From Planctomycetaceae bacterium (lineage in GTDB: Bacteria; Planctomycetota; Planctomycetia; Pirellulales; Pirellulaceae), in the NCBI GenBank assembly GCA_002862205.1, contig PKCN01000374.1, positions 1 to 38,275 of the forward strand: 38,275 nt of DNA. The letters are read 5' to 3'. A program made the translations under genes and the position numbers. Shown one piece after another: positions 17,287 through 26,840 of this stretch (the first letter of the stretch is position 1; each line of letters begins with the position of its first letter). The notes under the pieces are model-generated. The model worked only from the letters and a program-made list of their open reading frames with translations. It was not told the DNA's origin and did not search any database.

Positions 17287-18596
17287 GCAGTATATTTGGG
17301 CAAACACTGCTTCTGGGACTGAAAAGCCTACTGCTACAGAAGATGCGGTCAGCCCTCGCCGCACTGGGCATCTTCATTGGTACAACCACGGTCATCTGGT
17401 TGGTGGCCATGGGTGAGGGTGTCAGCTACGACGCCCAGCAGCAGATCATGGAACTTGGTGCCAAAAACATCATCATCCGAAGTGTTGAGCCACAGTCCGC
17501 TGACAGTGCTTCGGAACGTGTCAAAACCTACGGGTTGCTGCGCAAAGATTACAAACGGATCCTTGCGAATGTCCCCACCATCAACAGTGCTGTTCCCATG
17601 CGGGAACTCAAGCGTCAATTTCTAGTTGATGGCCGAACAGCCGACGTGAATCTTGTTGGTTGTACGCAAGAGTATCTGGACCTGAATCACCTGAAGATCG
17701 CCCGCGGCAGATGGATGTCTCCTCAGGATGATGGAGTCAACGTCATCGTCCTCGCCGACCAGACAGCCAAGCGACTCTTTCCCATAAGTAACCCGATCGG
17801 TAAGAAAGTGGGAGTCGAAAGTGATGTGTACACCGTCATCGGACAGACCAAGCCACGATCTGCGGCAGCCGCAATTGGAGGCAGTCTGGAGGCAAGAGAC
17901 TACGCGTTCGACGCTTACATTCCATTGAAGACATTCGAGCAGCGTGTTGGTGATCAAATCATGACGCGTCAAGGCGAGGGTTTTAATTTCCGCGGTGAAA
18001 TCGTGGAACTGACGCAAATCACTTTAACCGTCGACGACATCGAAACTGTCGATGCAACCGCTGCCATTGTCGAACTTCTGATGAAGGAAAACCACGAGCA
18101 GGAAGACTATGCGGTGGTCGTACCCAAGGAGTTGCTCGCGCAGGCAGCACGCACAAGAGCCATGTTCAACGTCCTGCTGGTCGTCATCGCCGGTATTTCG
18201 CTACTGGTCGGCGGTATCGGCATCATGAATATCATGCTTGCCACCGTTACTGAGCGAACACGCGAAATTGGCATTCGACGTGCCTTGGGTGCAAAACGCA
18301 GCGACATCATCGCCCAGTTTCTCACCGAGACTCTGGTGTTGACGGGAAGTGGTGGATTGTTGGGTGTTCTATTCGGTTTACTGTGCAAACCGATTTTTCA
18401 GACTTTGCGATACCTTGTGCTCTTGATCGATCCCAGCCTGCTACCACCAACCGTATTGACACTTGAACCAAGAATCGCATTGTGGTCGGTTGGCCTGTCA
18501 CTCTTTATCTCCTTGGGGGTTGGGCTGATCTTTGGCGTCTACCCTGCTCGCCGTGCCGCGCACATGAATCCAATTGACGCTTTGCGTCACGAGTAA
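17283..18596 (+). CDS. MacB-type ABC transporter permease (FtsX superfamily)
   Basis: The 437-residue protein has an N-terminal helix (residues of about 20-45), a long periplasmic domain (about 50-285), and three C-terminal helices (NVLLVVIAGISLLVGGIGIMN, then after TERTREIGIRRALGAKRSDI two more) ending in YPARRAAHMNPIDALRHE. These are the classical blocks of the MacB/LolC/FtsX permease group. Such permeases move no substrate through themselves; with an ATPase and an adaptor they power export or extraction of lipids and peptides. Unlike full-length MacB there is no fused ATPase domain, and no separate ATPase gene lies on either side. The ATGA overlap with the adaptor gene indicates coupled translation. 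Confidence 0.9.
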   Translation: MSSIFGQTLLLGLKSLLLQKMRSALAALGIFIGTTTVIWLVAMGEGVSYDAQQQIMELGAKNIIIRSVEPQSADSASERVKTYGLLRKDYKRILANVPTINSAVPMRELKRQFLVDGRTADVNLVGCTQEYLDLNHLKIARGRWMSPQDDGVNVIVLADQTAKRLFPISNPIGKKVGVESDVYTVIGQTKPRSAAAAIGGSLEARDYAFDAYIPLKTFEQRVGDQIMTRQGEGFNFRGEIVELTQITLTVDDIETVDATAAIVELLMKENHEQEDYAVVVPKELLAQAARTRAMFNVLLVVIAGISLLVGGIGIMNIMLATVTERTREIGIRRALGAKRSDIIAQFLTETLVLTGSGGLLGVLFGLLCKPIFQTLRYLVLLIDPSLLPPTVLTLEPRIALWSVGLSLFISLGVGLIFGVYPARRAAHMNPIDALRHE

Positions 18597-19093
18597 CCGC
18601 AACAAGTGGTAGAAAAACATAGCTGCTGCAGCGGTGATGAAGCATTCACTGATTACCAATGAATCAAATGCTACCACTTGCCACACACGACATCGCAACC
18701 CTCCTGCGACGACATGAACTCGATACGCTGCGAAGGATTGTCACGTTGTTGAACCGTCCGGGAAAACATCCCCAACCGATCCTGATGGCCACTCTTTCCA
18801 GCAGCGGCTCAACGAGTCTCAAGCCGATTTCAGATGGCGAGTTTGGTAGCTGATCACATCACTTTCAGCTTGATAACATCCTGTCTGTTCGGGTGCAGGA
18901 GATGGTGCCCCAAATACCATTGCACGACTTGATTAGGTTCGTCCACCGTGTTCTCCACTTTTGTTCACTACGAAAATGGGCTCTTCCGAGTAGACTGGCG
19001 CACCAATCAGCGAACATCAGGCTCACAGATGAGGATGCCGAATTTCGGTAATGCCGTACTTTCGTTTCTTTGGCAATCAGACAAGTCTCCAAA
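18597..19093. other. Intergenic region with a foldable element
   Basis: About 500 bases without a convincing gene. A plus-strand frame at 18659-18853 starts inside a large inverted repeat and shows no domain. The structured element at 18603-18680 is listed separately. The rest holds nothing I recognise. Confidence 0.5.
18603..18680 (+). ncRNA. Possible structured RNA element after the MacB-type permease gene
   Basis: A perfect 10-bp inverted repeat, CAAGTGGTAG (18603-18612) and CTACCACTTG (18671-18680), encloses two smaller hairpin candidates: the palindrome GCTGCAGC and ATTCA/TGAAT arms at 18644-18648 and 18660-18664. It starts 6 bp after the permease stop. No T-run follows, so an intrinsic terminator is unlikely; a transcript-end structure or small RNA is possible. 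Confidence 0.3.
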
Positions 19094-22000
19094 ATGAGTG
19101 ATTTTTTCATCGCCCTGGGAATCGGTTGGATTGCCGTAACCCTTGTAGGGCATGCCAGTTGGCTGATCGTTGAAAAATTCATCAGGCTGTTCACCAGTCC
19201 CAAAGATCAGGCTGGGACCAACGTTCGGGATCGCAGTTCCATCGCAAAGTCCGTCATTCAGGGCTTGCATCAAGAAGGCCGGATTGACAGTGGCACCGTG
19301 ACAAAGGTGGTTTCCGCCATCGATCAGAGCGAATCAGGGATTCCGCTGAATCCGCTTGATCAACCAGCTCTCGCTACCAGTTCCGTGGGTCGGAACAAAA
19401 CTGCCGCGGATCAGGACACTGATGCCGTGGTTTCCTCTGGTGATGGTTTCCAAATCGACGATCCGTTGAAAAGCGCTCGTACCACTGAAGGTTCAGAGCC
19501 CGAAATCATCATGGCACGGGTGATCGACGAAAGCAAACCTCCGACGCCAATCGAATCACCAACGAATCCCGCTGCAAATATTCCAGGCTCTGACAATCAG
19601 AAACAAGAACGCATTTCGAGCTTGCTCGATCCAATCACACCTGCCAGCAGCCAAACGAACACGAAAGAACATCAGCAAGCGTTGCAAGTTGATCCGGCAT
19701 CCCAGTCATCTGAAGCGGCAAACACAAGTTCAAATGCGGCTGATCAAAAACCCAACACGACGATCTCGATGGGTGAGATCATTCAGTCATTTTTATCGGC
19801 ACATAATATTCGCTGGGGTGAATTGATTGCGGGAACCTTGATCGTCGTCTGTTCCATTGGCCTCGTCATCAGTTTATGGGGTCCGTTAGTCCAAACTCAC
19901 CGCGCGATACCGACCCTGATTTTCCTTGCTGCCAATGCAGCGATCTACAGCGTAGGTCTTTATACACTTTCGCGATGGCGCCTGCGTCACACCAGTCGTG
20001 CAGTGCTCATCATTGCAACCTTGCTGATTCCTTTGAGCGTGCTTGCGGGCATGGCCGCCTCTGGAATTGATGCCACGCAGGCGATCGACTTGAGTGATCC
20101 CATCACCCTGGGAACCATTGGACTTGCAGGGCTAGTGTATTCAGTGTTCCTTTATTTGGGTGGAAAAGCACTCACCAGCCGCACCCATGTCTGGACCATT
20201 TTCACAGCGGTTGCTGGTTCGGTGCTGGCTCTGGTTTTATCACCAGCTGCCATCCGCGCCTTTGAAAATCAAGCTGGCTGGCTGATCGCGATTGGCAGTT
20301 CTTCGGTAATATTCGCCTGTGTGATGCTTGGCAATCTGAACCGCCGAAGATTCACAAGCCTCGGCCCAGCAGGTGCGAGGCTGCGTCTATTGGTCATGGG
20401 CTTGAGTGTGTACTCATTAGCGATCGCAACCATTTCCATGGGTTACCACCTACGTGGTTTCGCGCCATCAGCTCTACTGCCTTTGGCAATGGCTTTGATT
20501 CCTGCATGCATTGCTTTGGCGGGCGTTGCCAGTTCGTTAAGGGAACGATCCCGAAACAGCACGATATCGATGATTGGTGCAGTCTGTTGCGTCTTATTGT
20601 CCGCCATCACGCTGGTCATCGTTGCACCTGCAATGTCATCACCCACTTGGCTTTGGACATGGGCGCTGACGATGTCCATCAGTCTGGTTGCCGGCAGATA
20701 TCTGTTGCAGCAGCCATCATGGTTCGCGATTTCAACTATCCCCATCGGCTTGGTTGCCATCTGCACCGCTCAGGTCTGGCTTGGTGGTCAGACATGGCAG
20801 ACAAGTGCACTGTTCGCGAAATTCCTGAACGGAGAGGCAATGGCTGCCTCATTACTGATGTGCCTGACCAGTGGCTCTCTGTGTTGGGTGTCATCCAAAA
20901 GCCCGGCAAAGAAGTGGCTGCTCTATGCAAACATGGGCTGGTGTGGTGCCACGCTGCTGATCGCTGCTGCTCTTTCGCTTGCCCCCGAATCACAAATGGG
21001 AGTGATGCCCACTTGGGTCATCACGGCAACACTCTTCGCAGCAGCCTTGGCAACTTTCCTGTTTTCAATTCGAGATTATCGAGCTGATTATCTGACAGTC
21101 GTTATAACTGCTCTTGCTTTCAACTCAATCTACCGAGTCACGCCATCTCTCAGTCTCGACAATCTACCTAACTGGCTCTACCTGACCCTCAGTGTTGCCG
21201 TCATTCTTACTATTCTGAGTGAACTCTCCTGCAGGCTTGCACTGCGATTCAATGATGGTTGTGTAGAAAATGCCAGCTTGGTTCGAAAGCAGCTTGCGCA
21301 CATCAGCCTCGCCACTGTCGGTATCGGCATCCTGCTGGCAGTCATCGGTACTCGAAGTCACTTCGAACTGAGCTGTGCAACCCATGTGATCTCAGCGGCC
21401 ATCCTGGTGTGGATTTCTTTGTTATTGGGCAACTTGAACATTTTCAAGATCGCGCAACTGCCAACCCTTCTGTTAACGGTCTCACTGACCCGTCACTTCT
21501 TTGAAGCTGAGTTGTGGACACAAGCAGGCTGGGTCAATGGCCAGGCGATCTGGGGTTGGTCAGTAGTTCTGGGAGCACTGGCTGTATTCTGGTACCTGTT
21601 ACGCGCAGCGACAAATTTCTATCTGAGCCGATCCGCTGCCAATGCCCCTATATCCGGGCTTTCAACGGAGGTCGGTCACAACACATCGTTTCGGGACCGA
21701 GCCTCTCTTCTGCTGGGTCAACCAATACGTCCGCTGGAAATGCCTGATACCTGGTTCGGTCTCGCATCGTCCAGCCTTGCTACAGCAGCAACAACCTACC
21801 TGTTTTTCTGCCTCAATCGATTTACGATTTCCCAGTTACCACTTGATTACAACACGTCATGGGTGATGCCGGTGTTGGGCTGGCTGTCAGTCGGAGTGTT
21901 TGCAGGTCTACTTGCCAAGCAGAAAGTTCAGAGGGAGATCACTTGCACACTGATCGGACTGCTTGGAATAATTTTTACTCTCTGGTTTTCATGCCAACTG

Positions 22001-25000
22001 ACGACGTCGATTCTGTCGGACGTAAAAATGACATTGATCATTTCTGTAAGTCTTGCCACGACTTTAGGATTTGCTGCAAAAACGGCTCTTCGTTACACAA
22101 ACTCGACACTCCTGACTCCTCACTTTGTGAACGGCTGCAATGCGACACAATGCTTCGTACTATTAACAGCATCAATCTCACTCTTGTATTCAGGTGTCTA
22201 TCTTCCAGTTGAGGCAGGGCAACTTGCGGATGTTGCGTCGGCTTTGAGCATAGCCACCTGGTGGTTGATCGTATCGATGCTCGCTTTGTGGGAAACAAAG
22301 CAGCATGGCAAAGCATGGAGCCTTGTCGTATCAGCCTTGTTCTTTGCGGCATCTGGTTGTGTTCTGGCAACACCATTTGTGATCTTTACGCCGATCACTC
22401 AAATACAAATAGCATGTCTGCTGACGTTTGCCTGGTTGCCTTTGGCAAGCCGTGTCGTGCGTTTAGACAAGGACGTTAGCGAAGAAACGGATCAAGTCTT
22501 TTATCTCCACGAAATCCTGCGCTTGATGGTATTTGCGGGAATCATCACATCCGTGTCTTGCACGGTATGTGTCTTCCTGAATCACAGCGTCTTGGACGGT
22601 CTACTGAGTCCGGCCAGCATCATGGTCTCAGCACTGGCTGCGGCAAGCATGGCGTCAAGTCGTGTTGAATCTTTTCTCAGCGGCACCTCCGACCCGAAAT
22701 GGTCCATTTCACTTCCATTTTCGTTGTCACTGCTAGCCGGCCAAATCGCGTGGATTCTGCATGAACTGAATATCACCACTGGTTCCCTGGGTGGCCCACA
22801 GTCAGTCGAGATCATTGCTGCAGTATGGATCGCGGCCGCAGTCGCTTCGATTCTGATGCCCGGACGTCGACAGCAAGCAGTTGACTTCTACCACATGGCC
22901 GCAGTGACCTTGGTGACGATGATTGCAGCAATCTATTATCAAGGTAAATCTGATATCCTGCCATGGTTGAGCCTGCTTGCAACAGCAACCAGTGGTGCCC
23001 AAATCACACTGATGTCGGCTGGCATGAAACCCCTGAATGTTCCGGTGGTGGCGGCTCGCATGCTGGGCTGGCTTGTGGGCGCTGCTGGGATTGTGCTGAT
23101 ATGGCAATTCATGGAATTCCATACCAGTTATGTGACGCTTTGGATCGCGGCTTGGGTCCTGATATGGCGATATGTTGGCCGGGACCGGATGGCGACTGAT
23201 CGTGAATCGAAACAGATGTACGACCTTCCTTCACTGGAGTTCTCAATCCTGCTGCTTGCTATCGCGTTTGCAGATATTGCTTTCAGTTTGGGTTTCTTTG
23301 CCGATTTCCATTCTCTTGATAATCCGATGCTTTGGCTACGGTCCAGCTGTTATGCATTGACTGCAATTTCAGTGGTATTTCGACCGCGTACAAGTGGCGA
23401 CTGGTTCGTTTCGCTGATGATGCTGAGCACTGCGTTTTCACTTCTTGTGATTGCGGCCACCAAGATGTTGGGCGGAGCTCCTGCTGACCAATACACAGCT
23501 GCAATCATCAGCTATGCGTTCTTCTTTGCCGCAAGTACTACCTCGCTGGGCAATCTCGCAAAATTAGCTGGCTGGACAACTTCCAGTCCAGCTGGAGTGC
23601 ATTTCAAACGCCTTGTCTCAACGACCACGTCAATTCTCACCATATTTGCTGTGGTGAGTGTTGGCAGTCCGATCATCATGATGATCGTGCAACTACCATT
23701 GCCCGAAATTCAGCTTGCCATCGTGAGTGTCGCCATGATTGCTTGGGCTTTCGCGGAAGTCTCAGAGCAAGCCTCCCTTGCCAAACTGAGATATGTAGCG
23801 GTTTCTCTGGCATTGGTCGCCATCGCACTTTGGGCGAGCGCAAGCTCGTTGGACAATGAATATTTGCTACTGACAACCTGCATGCGTTGGTTGGTGGCAT
23901 CTGCCCTGATCATTCCCACACTTCTATTTGTACTCCCCAAAATTCTGGGTTCCGGCATCCGGACCCGCTGGATGGATGCGTTCCAGAAAGGTGCGATCAC
24001 CGCCGGGATGGCTGGCATCGGCTCAACATTCGCCATGATCACTTTGGAATTCCTGAGTCGTGACAGCAACGGCCTGGAAACCTTACCTCTGGTAGCAGTC
24101 ATAGGAGCAGCGATCACTTTGGGTGTATTGAGCCTGATGTGCGGAGCGACTGCACTGGCAACGGGTCCCAAAGGATACTTGCGTTTGACGCTTTCGCTCA
24201 CAGATCAACAACGCACGTACCTTCTGCTGGCAACACAATTGCTTGGATTCCTGACTTGGTTGCATCTTTTCCTGTGCAAGCCTGCGTGGGCCTTCATGGG
24301 TCTCAAAGAACACTGGCCCTACGTGGTCATGGGACTCGCATTTGCAACTGTCGGGATCACTGAATTTGCTCGCCGCCGAGGTGATACGGTGATGTCCACG
24401 ACAATTCGCAAAACCTCGCTCTACCTGCCCCTGATTCCTGTCCTGGGTCTATGGCTCAGTGCATCCAATCAAGGCGGCCTTTTCTTTTCGAACATGATCA
24501 AGTCGAATTACGAAATCCTGCTGGTGATGGCAGCGGTGTATTACCTGGCAGTGGGTACGCTGTGGAAAGCAACCATGCCGCGCGTGACGGGTGTGATTCT
24601 CGGCAATGCAGCATGGTGGTTTGTGCTGATTCAGTTGCCGGGATGGGGATTCATGATGCACCCACAACTGTGGCTGATTCCGCCAGCAGCCTGTGTTCTT
24701 GTCATGACTCATTTTTATCGGGAACGCCTCGACCCCAAACTGGCATCTGGCATTCGATATGGTTCAACCCTACTGATCTACATCAGCAGCTCAGCCGATA
24801 TGCTGCTTCAACAAATTGGGACGACGCTTGCTGGTCCCATTGTTTTGATTCTGCTTGCCTTGACGGGAATGTTACTGGGAGTGGTACTGAGAATCCGTCC
24901 ATTCCTTTATCTCGGCGCAACCTTTGTATTTCTGGGAGTAACCAGCATGGTTTGGCATGCCAATCGGGCCTTTGACTCGACTTGGCCATGGTGGGTATTC

Positions 25001-25105
25001 GGCATCAGCATGGGGCTAGTCCTTCTAGCCGGTTTGATGATGTTGGAAAAATTCAAACCTCAATTGCAGGCTTACGCAAAGAGTCTCTCAACTTGGGAAG
25101 CATGA
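19094..25105 (+). CDS. Giant polytopic membrane protein (2003 residues), function unknown
   Basis: The ATG at 19094 is chosen because it opens the first membrane helix (MSDFFIALGIGWIAV); a TTG at 19070 lies 8 codons upstream. After that helix come about 200 soluble residues rich in Ser/Asp/Gln/Pro (about 35-225) that look disordered. From HNIRWGELIAGTLIVVCSIG onwards, near residue 236, the protein is almost continuous hydrophobic segments to the end, with short polar loops; I estimate around fifty helices. A helical, largely hydrophilic tail is absent: it ends in MMLEKFKPQLQAYAKSLSTWEA. The start of the membrane part resembles the architecture of large DUF2157/DUF2339-type membrane proteins, but I cannot assign a family. 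No catalytic motif was seen. It is transcribed alone. Confidence 0.8.
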   Translation: MSDFFIALGIGWIAVTLVGHASWLIVEKFIRLFTSPKDQAGTNVRDRSSIAKSVIQGLHQEGRIDSGTVTKVVSAIDQSESGIPLNPLDQPALATSSVGRNKTAADQDTDAVVSSGDGFQIDDPLKSARTTEGSEPEIIMARVIDESKPPTPIESPTNPAANIPGSDNQKQERISSLLDPITPASSQTNTKEHQQALQVDPASQSSEAANTSSNAADQKPNTTISMGEIIQSFLSAHNIRWGELIAGTLIVVCSIGLVISLWGPLVQTHRAIPTLIFLAANAAIYSVGLYTLSRWRLRHTSRAVLIIATLLIPLSVLAGMAASGIDATQAIDLSDPITLGTIGLAGLVYSVFLYLGGKALTSRTHVWTIFTAVAGSVLALVLSPAAIRAFENQAGWLIAIGSSSVIFACVMLGNLNRRRFTSLGPAGARLRLLVMGLSVYSLAIATISMGYHLRGFAPSALLPLAMALIPACIALAGVASSLRERSRNSTISMIGAVCCVLLSAITLVIVAPAMSSPTWLWTWALTMSISLVAGRYLLQQPSWFAISTIPIGLVAICTAQVWLGGQTWQTSALFAKFLNGEAMAASLLMCLTSGSLCWVSSKSPAKKWLLYANMGWCGATLLIAAALSLAPESQMGVMPTWVITATLFAAALATFLFSIRDYRADYLTVVITALAFNSIYRVTPSLSLDNLPNWLYLTLSVAVILTILSELSCRLALRFNDGCVENASLVRKQLAHISLATVGIGILLAVIGTRSHFELSCATHVISAAILVWISLLLGNLNIFKIAQLPTLLLTVSLTRHFFEAELWTQAGWVNGQAIWGWSVVLGALAVFWYLLRAATNFYLSRSAANAPISGLSTEVGHNTSFRDRASLLLGQPIRPLEMPDTWFGLASSSLATAATTYLFFCLNRFTISQLPLDYNTSWVMPVLGWLSVGVFAGLLAKQKVQREITCTLIGLLGIIFTLWFSCQLTTSILSDVKMTLIISVSLATTLGFAAKTALRYTNSTLLTPHFVNGCNATQCFVLLTASISLLYSGVYLPVEAGQLADVASALSIATWWLIVSMLALWETKQHGKAWSLVVSALFFAASGCVLATPFVIFTPITQIQIACLLTFAWLPLASRVVRLDKDVSEETDQVFYLHEILRLMVFAGIITSVSCTVCVFLNHSVLDGLLSPASIMVSALAAASMASSRVESFLSGTSDPKWSISLPFSLSLLAGQIAWILHELNITTGSLGGPQSVEIIAAVWIAAAVASILMPGRRQQAVDFYHMAAVTLVTMIAAIYYQGKSDILPWLSLLATATSGAQITLMSAGMKPLNVPVVAARMLGWLVGAAGIVLIWQFMEFHTSYVTLWIAAWVLIWRYVGRDRMATDRESKQMYDLPSLEFSILLLAIAFADIAFSLGFFADFHSLDNPMLWLRSSCYALTAISVVFRPRTSGDWFVSLMMLSTAFSLLVIAATKMLGGAPADQYTAAIISYAFFFAASTTSLGNLAKLAGWTTSSPAGVHFKRLVSTTTSILTIFAVVSVGSPIIMMIVQLPLPEIQLAIVSVAMIAWAFAEVSEQASLAKLRYVAVSLALVAIALWASASSLDNEYLLLTTCMRWLVASALIIPTLLFVLPKILGSGIRTRWMDAFQKGAITAGMAGIGSTFAMITLEFLSRDSNGLETLPLVAVIGAAITLGVLSLMCGATALATGPKGYLRLTLSLTDQQRTYLLLATQLLGFLTWLHLFLCKPAWAFMGLKEHWPYVVMGLAFATVGITEFARRRGDTVMSTTIRKTSLYLPLIPVLGLWLSASNQGGLFFSNMIKSNYEILLVMAAVYYLAVGTLWKATMPRVTGVILGNAAWWFVLIQLPGWGFMMHPQLWLIPPAACVLVMTHFYRERLDPKLASGIRYGSTLLIYISSSADMLLQQIGTTLAGPIVLILLALTGMLLGVVLRIRPFLYLGATFVFLGVTSMVWHANRAFDSTWPWWVFGISMGLVLLAGLMMLEKFKPQLQAYAKSLSTWEA

Positions 25106-25187
25106 ACCACACTCTGCGTTGCCTCGCTGGCACTGAATCTTCCCCGACTTGTTCTGGATATTCCACATGGCGTTGAACAGCCAGACA

Positions 25188-26618
25188 TCAGTCGACTGGT
25201 TGTGCAGTGAACTTGATGACGTACTCACGATTCTGATCAACAACACGTGGATTCGGCACCAGAATAAAGTCGTCTGCTACGACAACTTCGAGATCATCAC
25301 CGGAGATCATGGCGACATTCTGGATTCGACGGTCAAGTAACTGAACGATGGGTCGCCAGCCTCGCTGGGCCCCATTGGTATTGACCGGCTCGAAAGACAT
25401 GGACCCCTTTTGGGGCGTGATGGTAAGCGTATAAGTATCTCCCTGCACTTCCAGTTTCTGTCCGTACGCCTTGGGGCGCGAGGGCAGGCGTGCTTCCCAG
25501 GCGGGATCACCATAAAACGCAACGGTATCACGATCCCACAACAAGCCTCTGCAATCCAATGCTGACAACCCCAACTGCTTACCTGCTGGATTCGGGTCCA
25601 CCGCTGGCAAGCGTTGTGATCCTGGTTCGAGCGCGACCCCGGTGATTCCATCAAAGTGACGATCGAGTCGATGAATCAGGGCGTGATGATTGGCGTGAAA
25701 CGCCTCAGCAAGCGTATAACGCCCCGGCTGCTCTGTAAAATAATCCAACACACCCCAACCACCATAGCCATACCAGGTCACAACCGTGTAACCCACCATT
25801 TGCCGCACACCAAGACCGTTCATCCATGCCAACGCCATGGCATCAGGCCCATCGATGTGCCCCATCAGACAATTACCAATCGCCATATAGACTCTGGGAT
25901 CCGACGAAACGATCTCAAACGGTTCCCCTTGCAGGGGGACACCAAACATCTGTCCTTGCTTCGATTGAAACGTGCCGTTTTTGTATCGGAATCCGATCTG
26001 CCAGTCACGTTCCGTTGCGTGACCAGAAGTAACAAACAGATCCGCTGATCCAGTTGTCAATGTGTCGGCCAAAGCACGAGTTGTATCTGATGGCCCCCGT
26101 TGCTCTGTTGGCATACCGTCGGTGTCTTTGCTCACCTTCTTGTTTTTTACCAACTCGTCATACCAAACACCCTGCTCACACAGCTCGAGCGCCAACTCTG
26201 TCCCTGATGCAACTTTCTTCACTGACAGGGGTTCATCTGTTTTTGCGATCGCAAGCGCATTGCTGGCGTCATAACCGGTCAATATTCCCCATAGAGTATC
26301 TGTGTAGGGATCCGTGTCGTATTGTCGGGTCAACTGATGAACTGCCGCCACAAACTCCCTGCCGGCTTCCTCCGGACGAGCGACAAAACAGGTATGCCGC
26401 GGATGCTGTTCACGCAACAAAGGCAAGACTTCTGAAACATCATTTTCCCATATCAGCACATCAGCGTTTGCATGTCGCGCCAATAAAGCGTCAACGACAG
26501 CCTGCCATCCTGCCTGTTTATTTGTTTGGCGAGATATAACCACCGAATAATCGGATGCTTCAGCCAGTGCCACAGAAACCATACATGCCATGCATGCTGC
26601 CAGAACAGTCTTTTTCAT
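25188..26618 (-). CDS. Secreted protein with caspase-like (clan CD, C25-like) cysteine peptidase core
   Basis: The ATG at 26618 gives 476 residues with a signal peptide (TVLAACMACMVSVALA, cleavage near residue 19-21); 28 further upstream residues in frame were rejected for lack of a second signal. Two blocks mark the caspase fold: a hydrophobic strand followed by SGHATE with His200 (LFVTSGHATE), and a second strand followed by GNCLMGHID with Cys250 (VYMAIGNC). The His/Cys order and 50-residue spacing agree with clan CD peptidases such as gingipains and caspases. A Trp/Gly-rich strand (MVGYTVVTWYGYGGWG) follows. The C-terminal 110 residues look like a beta domain. Substrate and activation are unknown. 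It converges with the giant membrane protein gene. Confidence 0.65.
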   Translation of the reverse strand: MKKTVLAACMACMVSVALAEASDYSVVISRQTNKQAGWQAVVDALLARHANADVLIWENDVSEVLPLLREQHPRHTCFVARPEEAGREFVAAVHQLTRQYDTDPYTDTLWGILTGYDASNALAIAKTDEPLSVKKVASGTELALELCEQGVWYDELVKNKKVSKDTDGMPTEQRGPSDTTRALADTLTTGSADLFVTSGHATERDWQIGFRYKNGTFQSKQGQMFGVPLQGEPFEIVSSDPRVYMAIGNCLMGHIDGPDAMALAWMNGLGVRQMVGYTVVTWYGYGGWGVLDYFTEQPGRYTLAEAFHANHHALIHRLDRHFDGITGVALEPGSQRLPAVDPNPAGKQLGLSALDCRGLLWDRDTVAFYGDPAWEARLPSRPKAYGQKLEVQGDTYTLTITPQKGSMSFEPVNTNGAQRGWRPIVQLLDRRIQNVAMISGDDLEVVVADDFILVPNPRVVDQNREYVIKFTAQPVD

Positions 26619-26747
26619 CACCAGTTTACGTTTGATCGAGTTAGTACTTGTGAGCCAAAACGCACGAGCATGCGAAACCGAATGCTCGTGATCATCAATC
26701 ATTCAGGTAAACAGTTTTCATGGTTGACCACAAAAAGTCACCCTTAC

Positions 26748-26763
26748 GTACCCCGAGGGGTAC
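26748..26763. promoter_or_regulatory. Perfect 16-bp palindrome between divergent genes
   Basis: GTACCCCGAGGGGTAC has 7-bp perfect arms and a 2-base centre, and is followed by an overlapping GTACCCCGTAC. It lies between the divergent caspase-like and phosphatase genes, about 17 bp before a TATACT box. It could be an operator. Confidence 0.4.
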
Positions 26764-26779
26764 CCCGTACGTGCTCTTG

Positions 26780-26785
26780 TATACT
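26780..26785 (+). promoter_or_regulatory. Possible -10 element for the MDP-1-like gene
   Basis: TATACT is a good -10 hexamer, about 55 bp before the start codon. No -35 match lies at 16-18 bp; that position is occupied by the end of the palindrome, which would suit a regulator-dependent promoter. Confidence 0.3.
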
Positions 26786-26840
26786 ACCGCGTCAGACGAA
26801 TGCCCGCCTCCCCCGCTGAACCGGGACACCTGGATACGTG

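Noticed and set aside
17283-18596. Complete MacAB-type efflux system
   Set aside because: No ATP-binding domain is fused to the permease or encoded next to it, so only adaptor and permease can be claimed.
18659-18853. 64-residue plus-strand ORF after the permease gene
   Set aside because: Starts inside a large inverted repeat and has no domain or ribosome-binding site.
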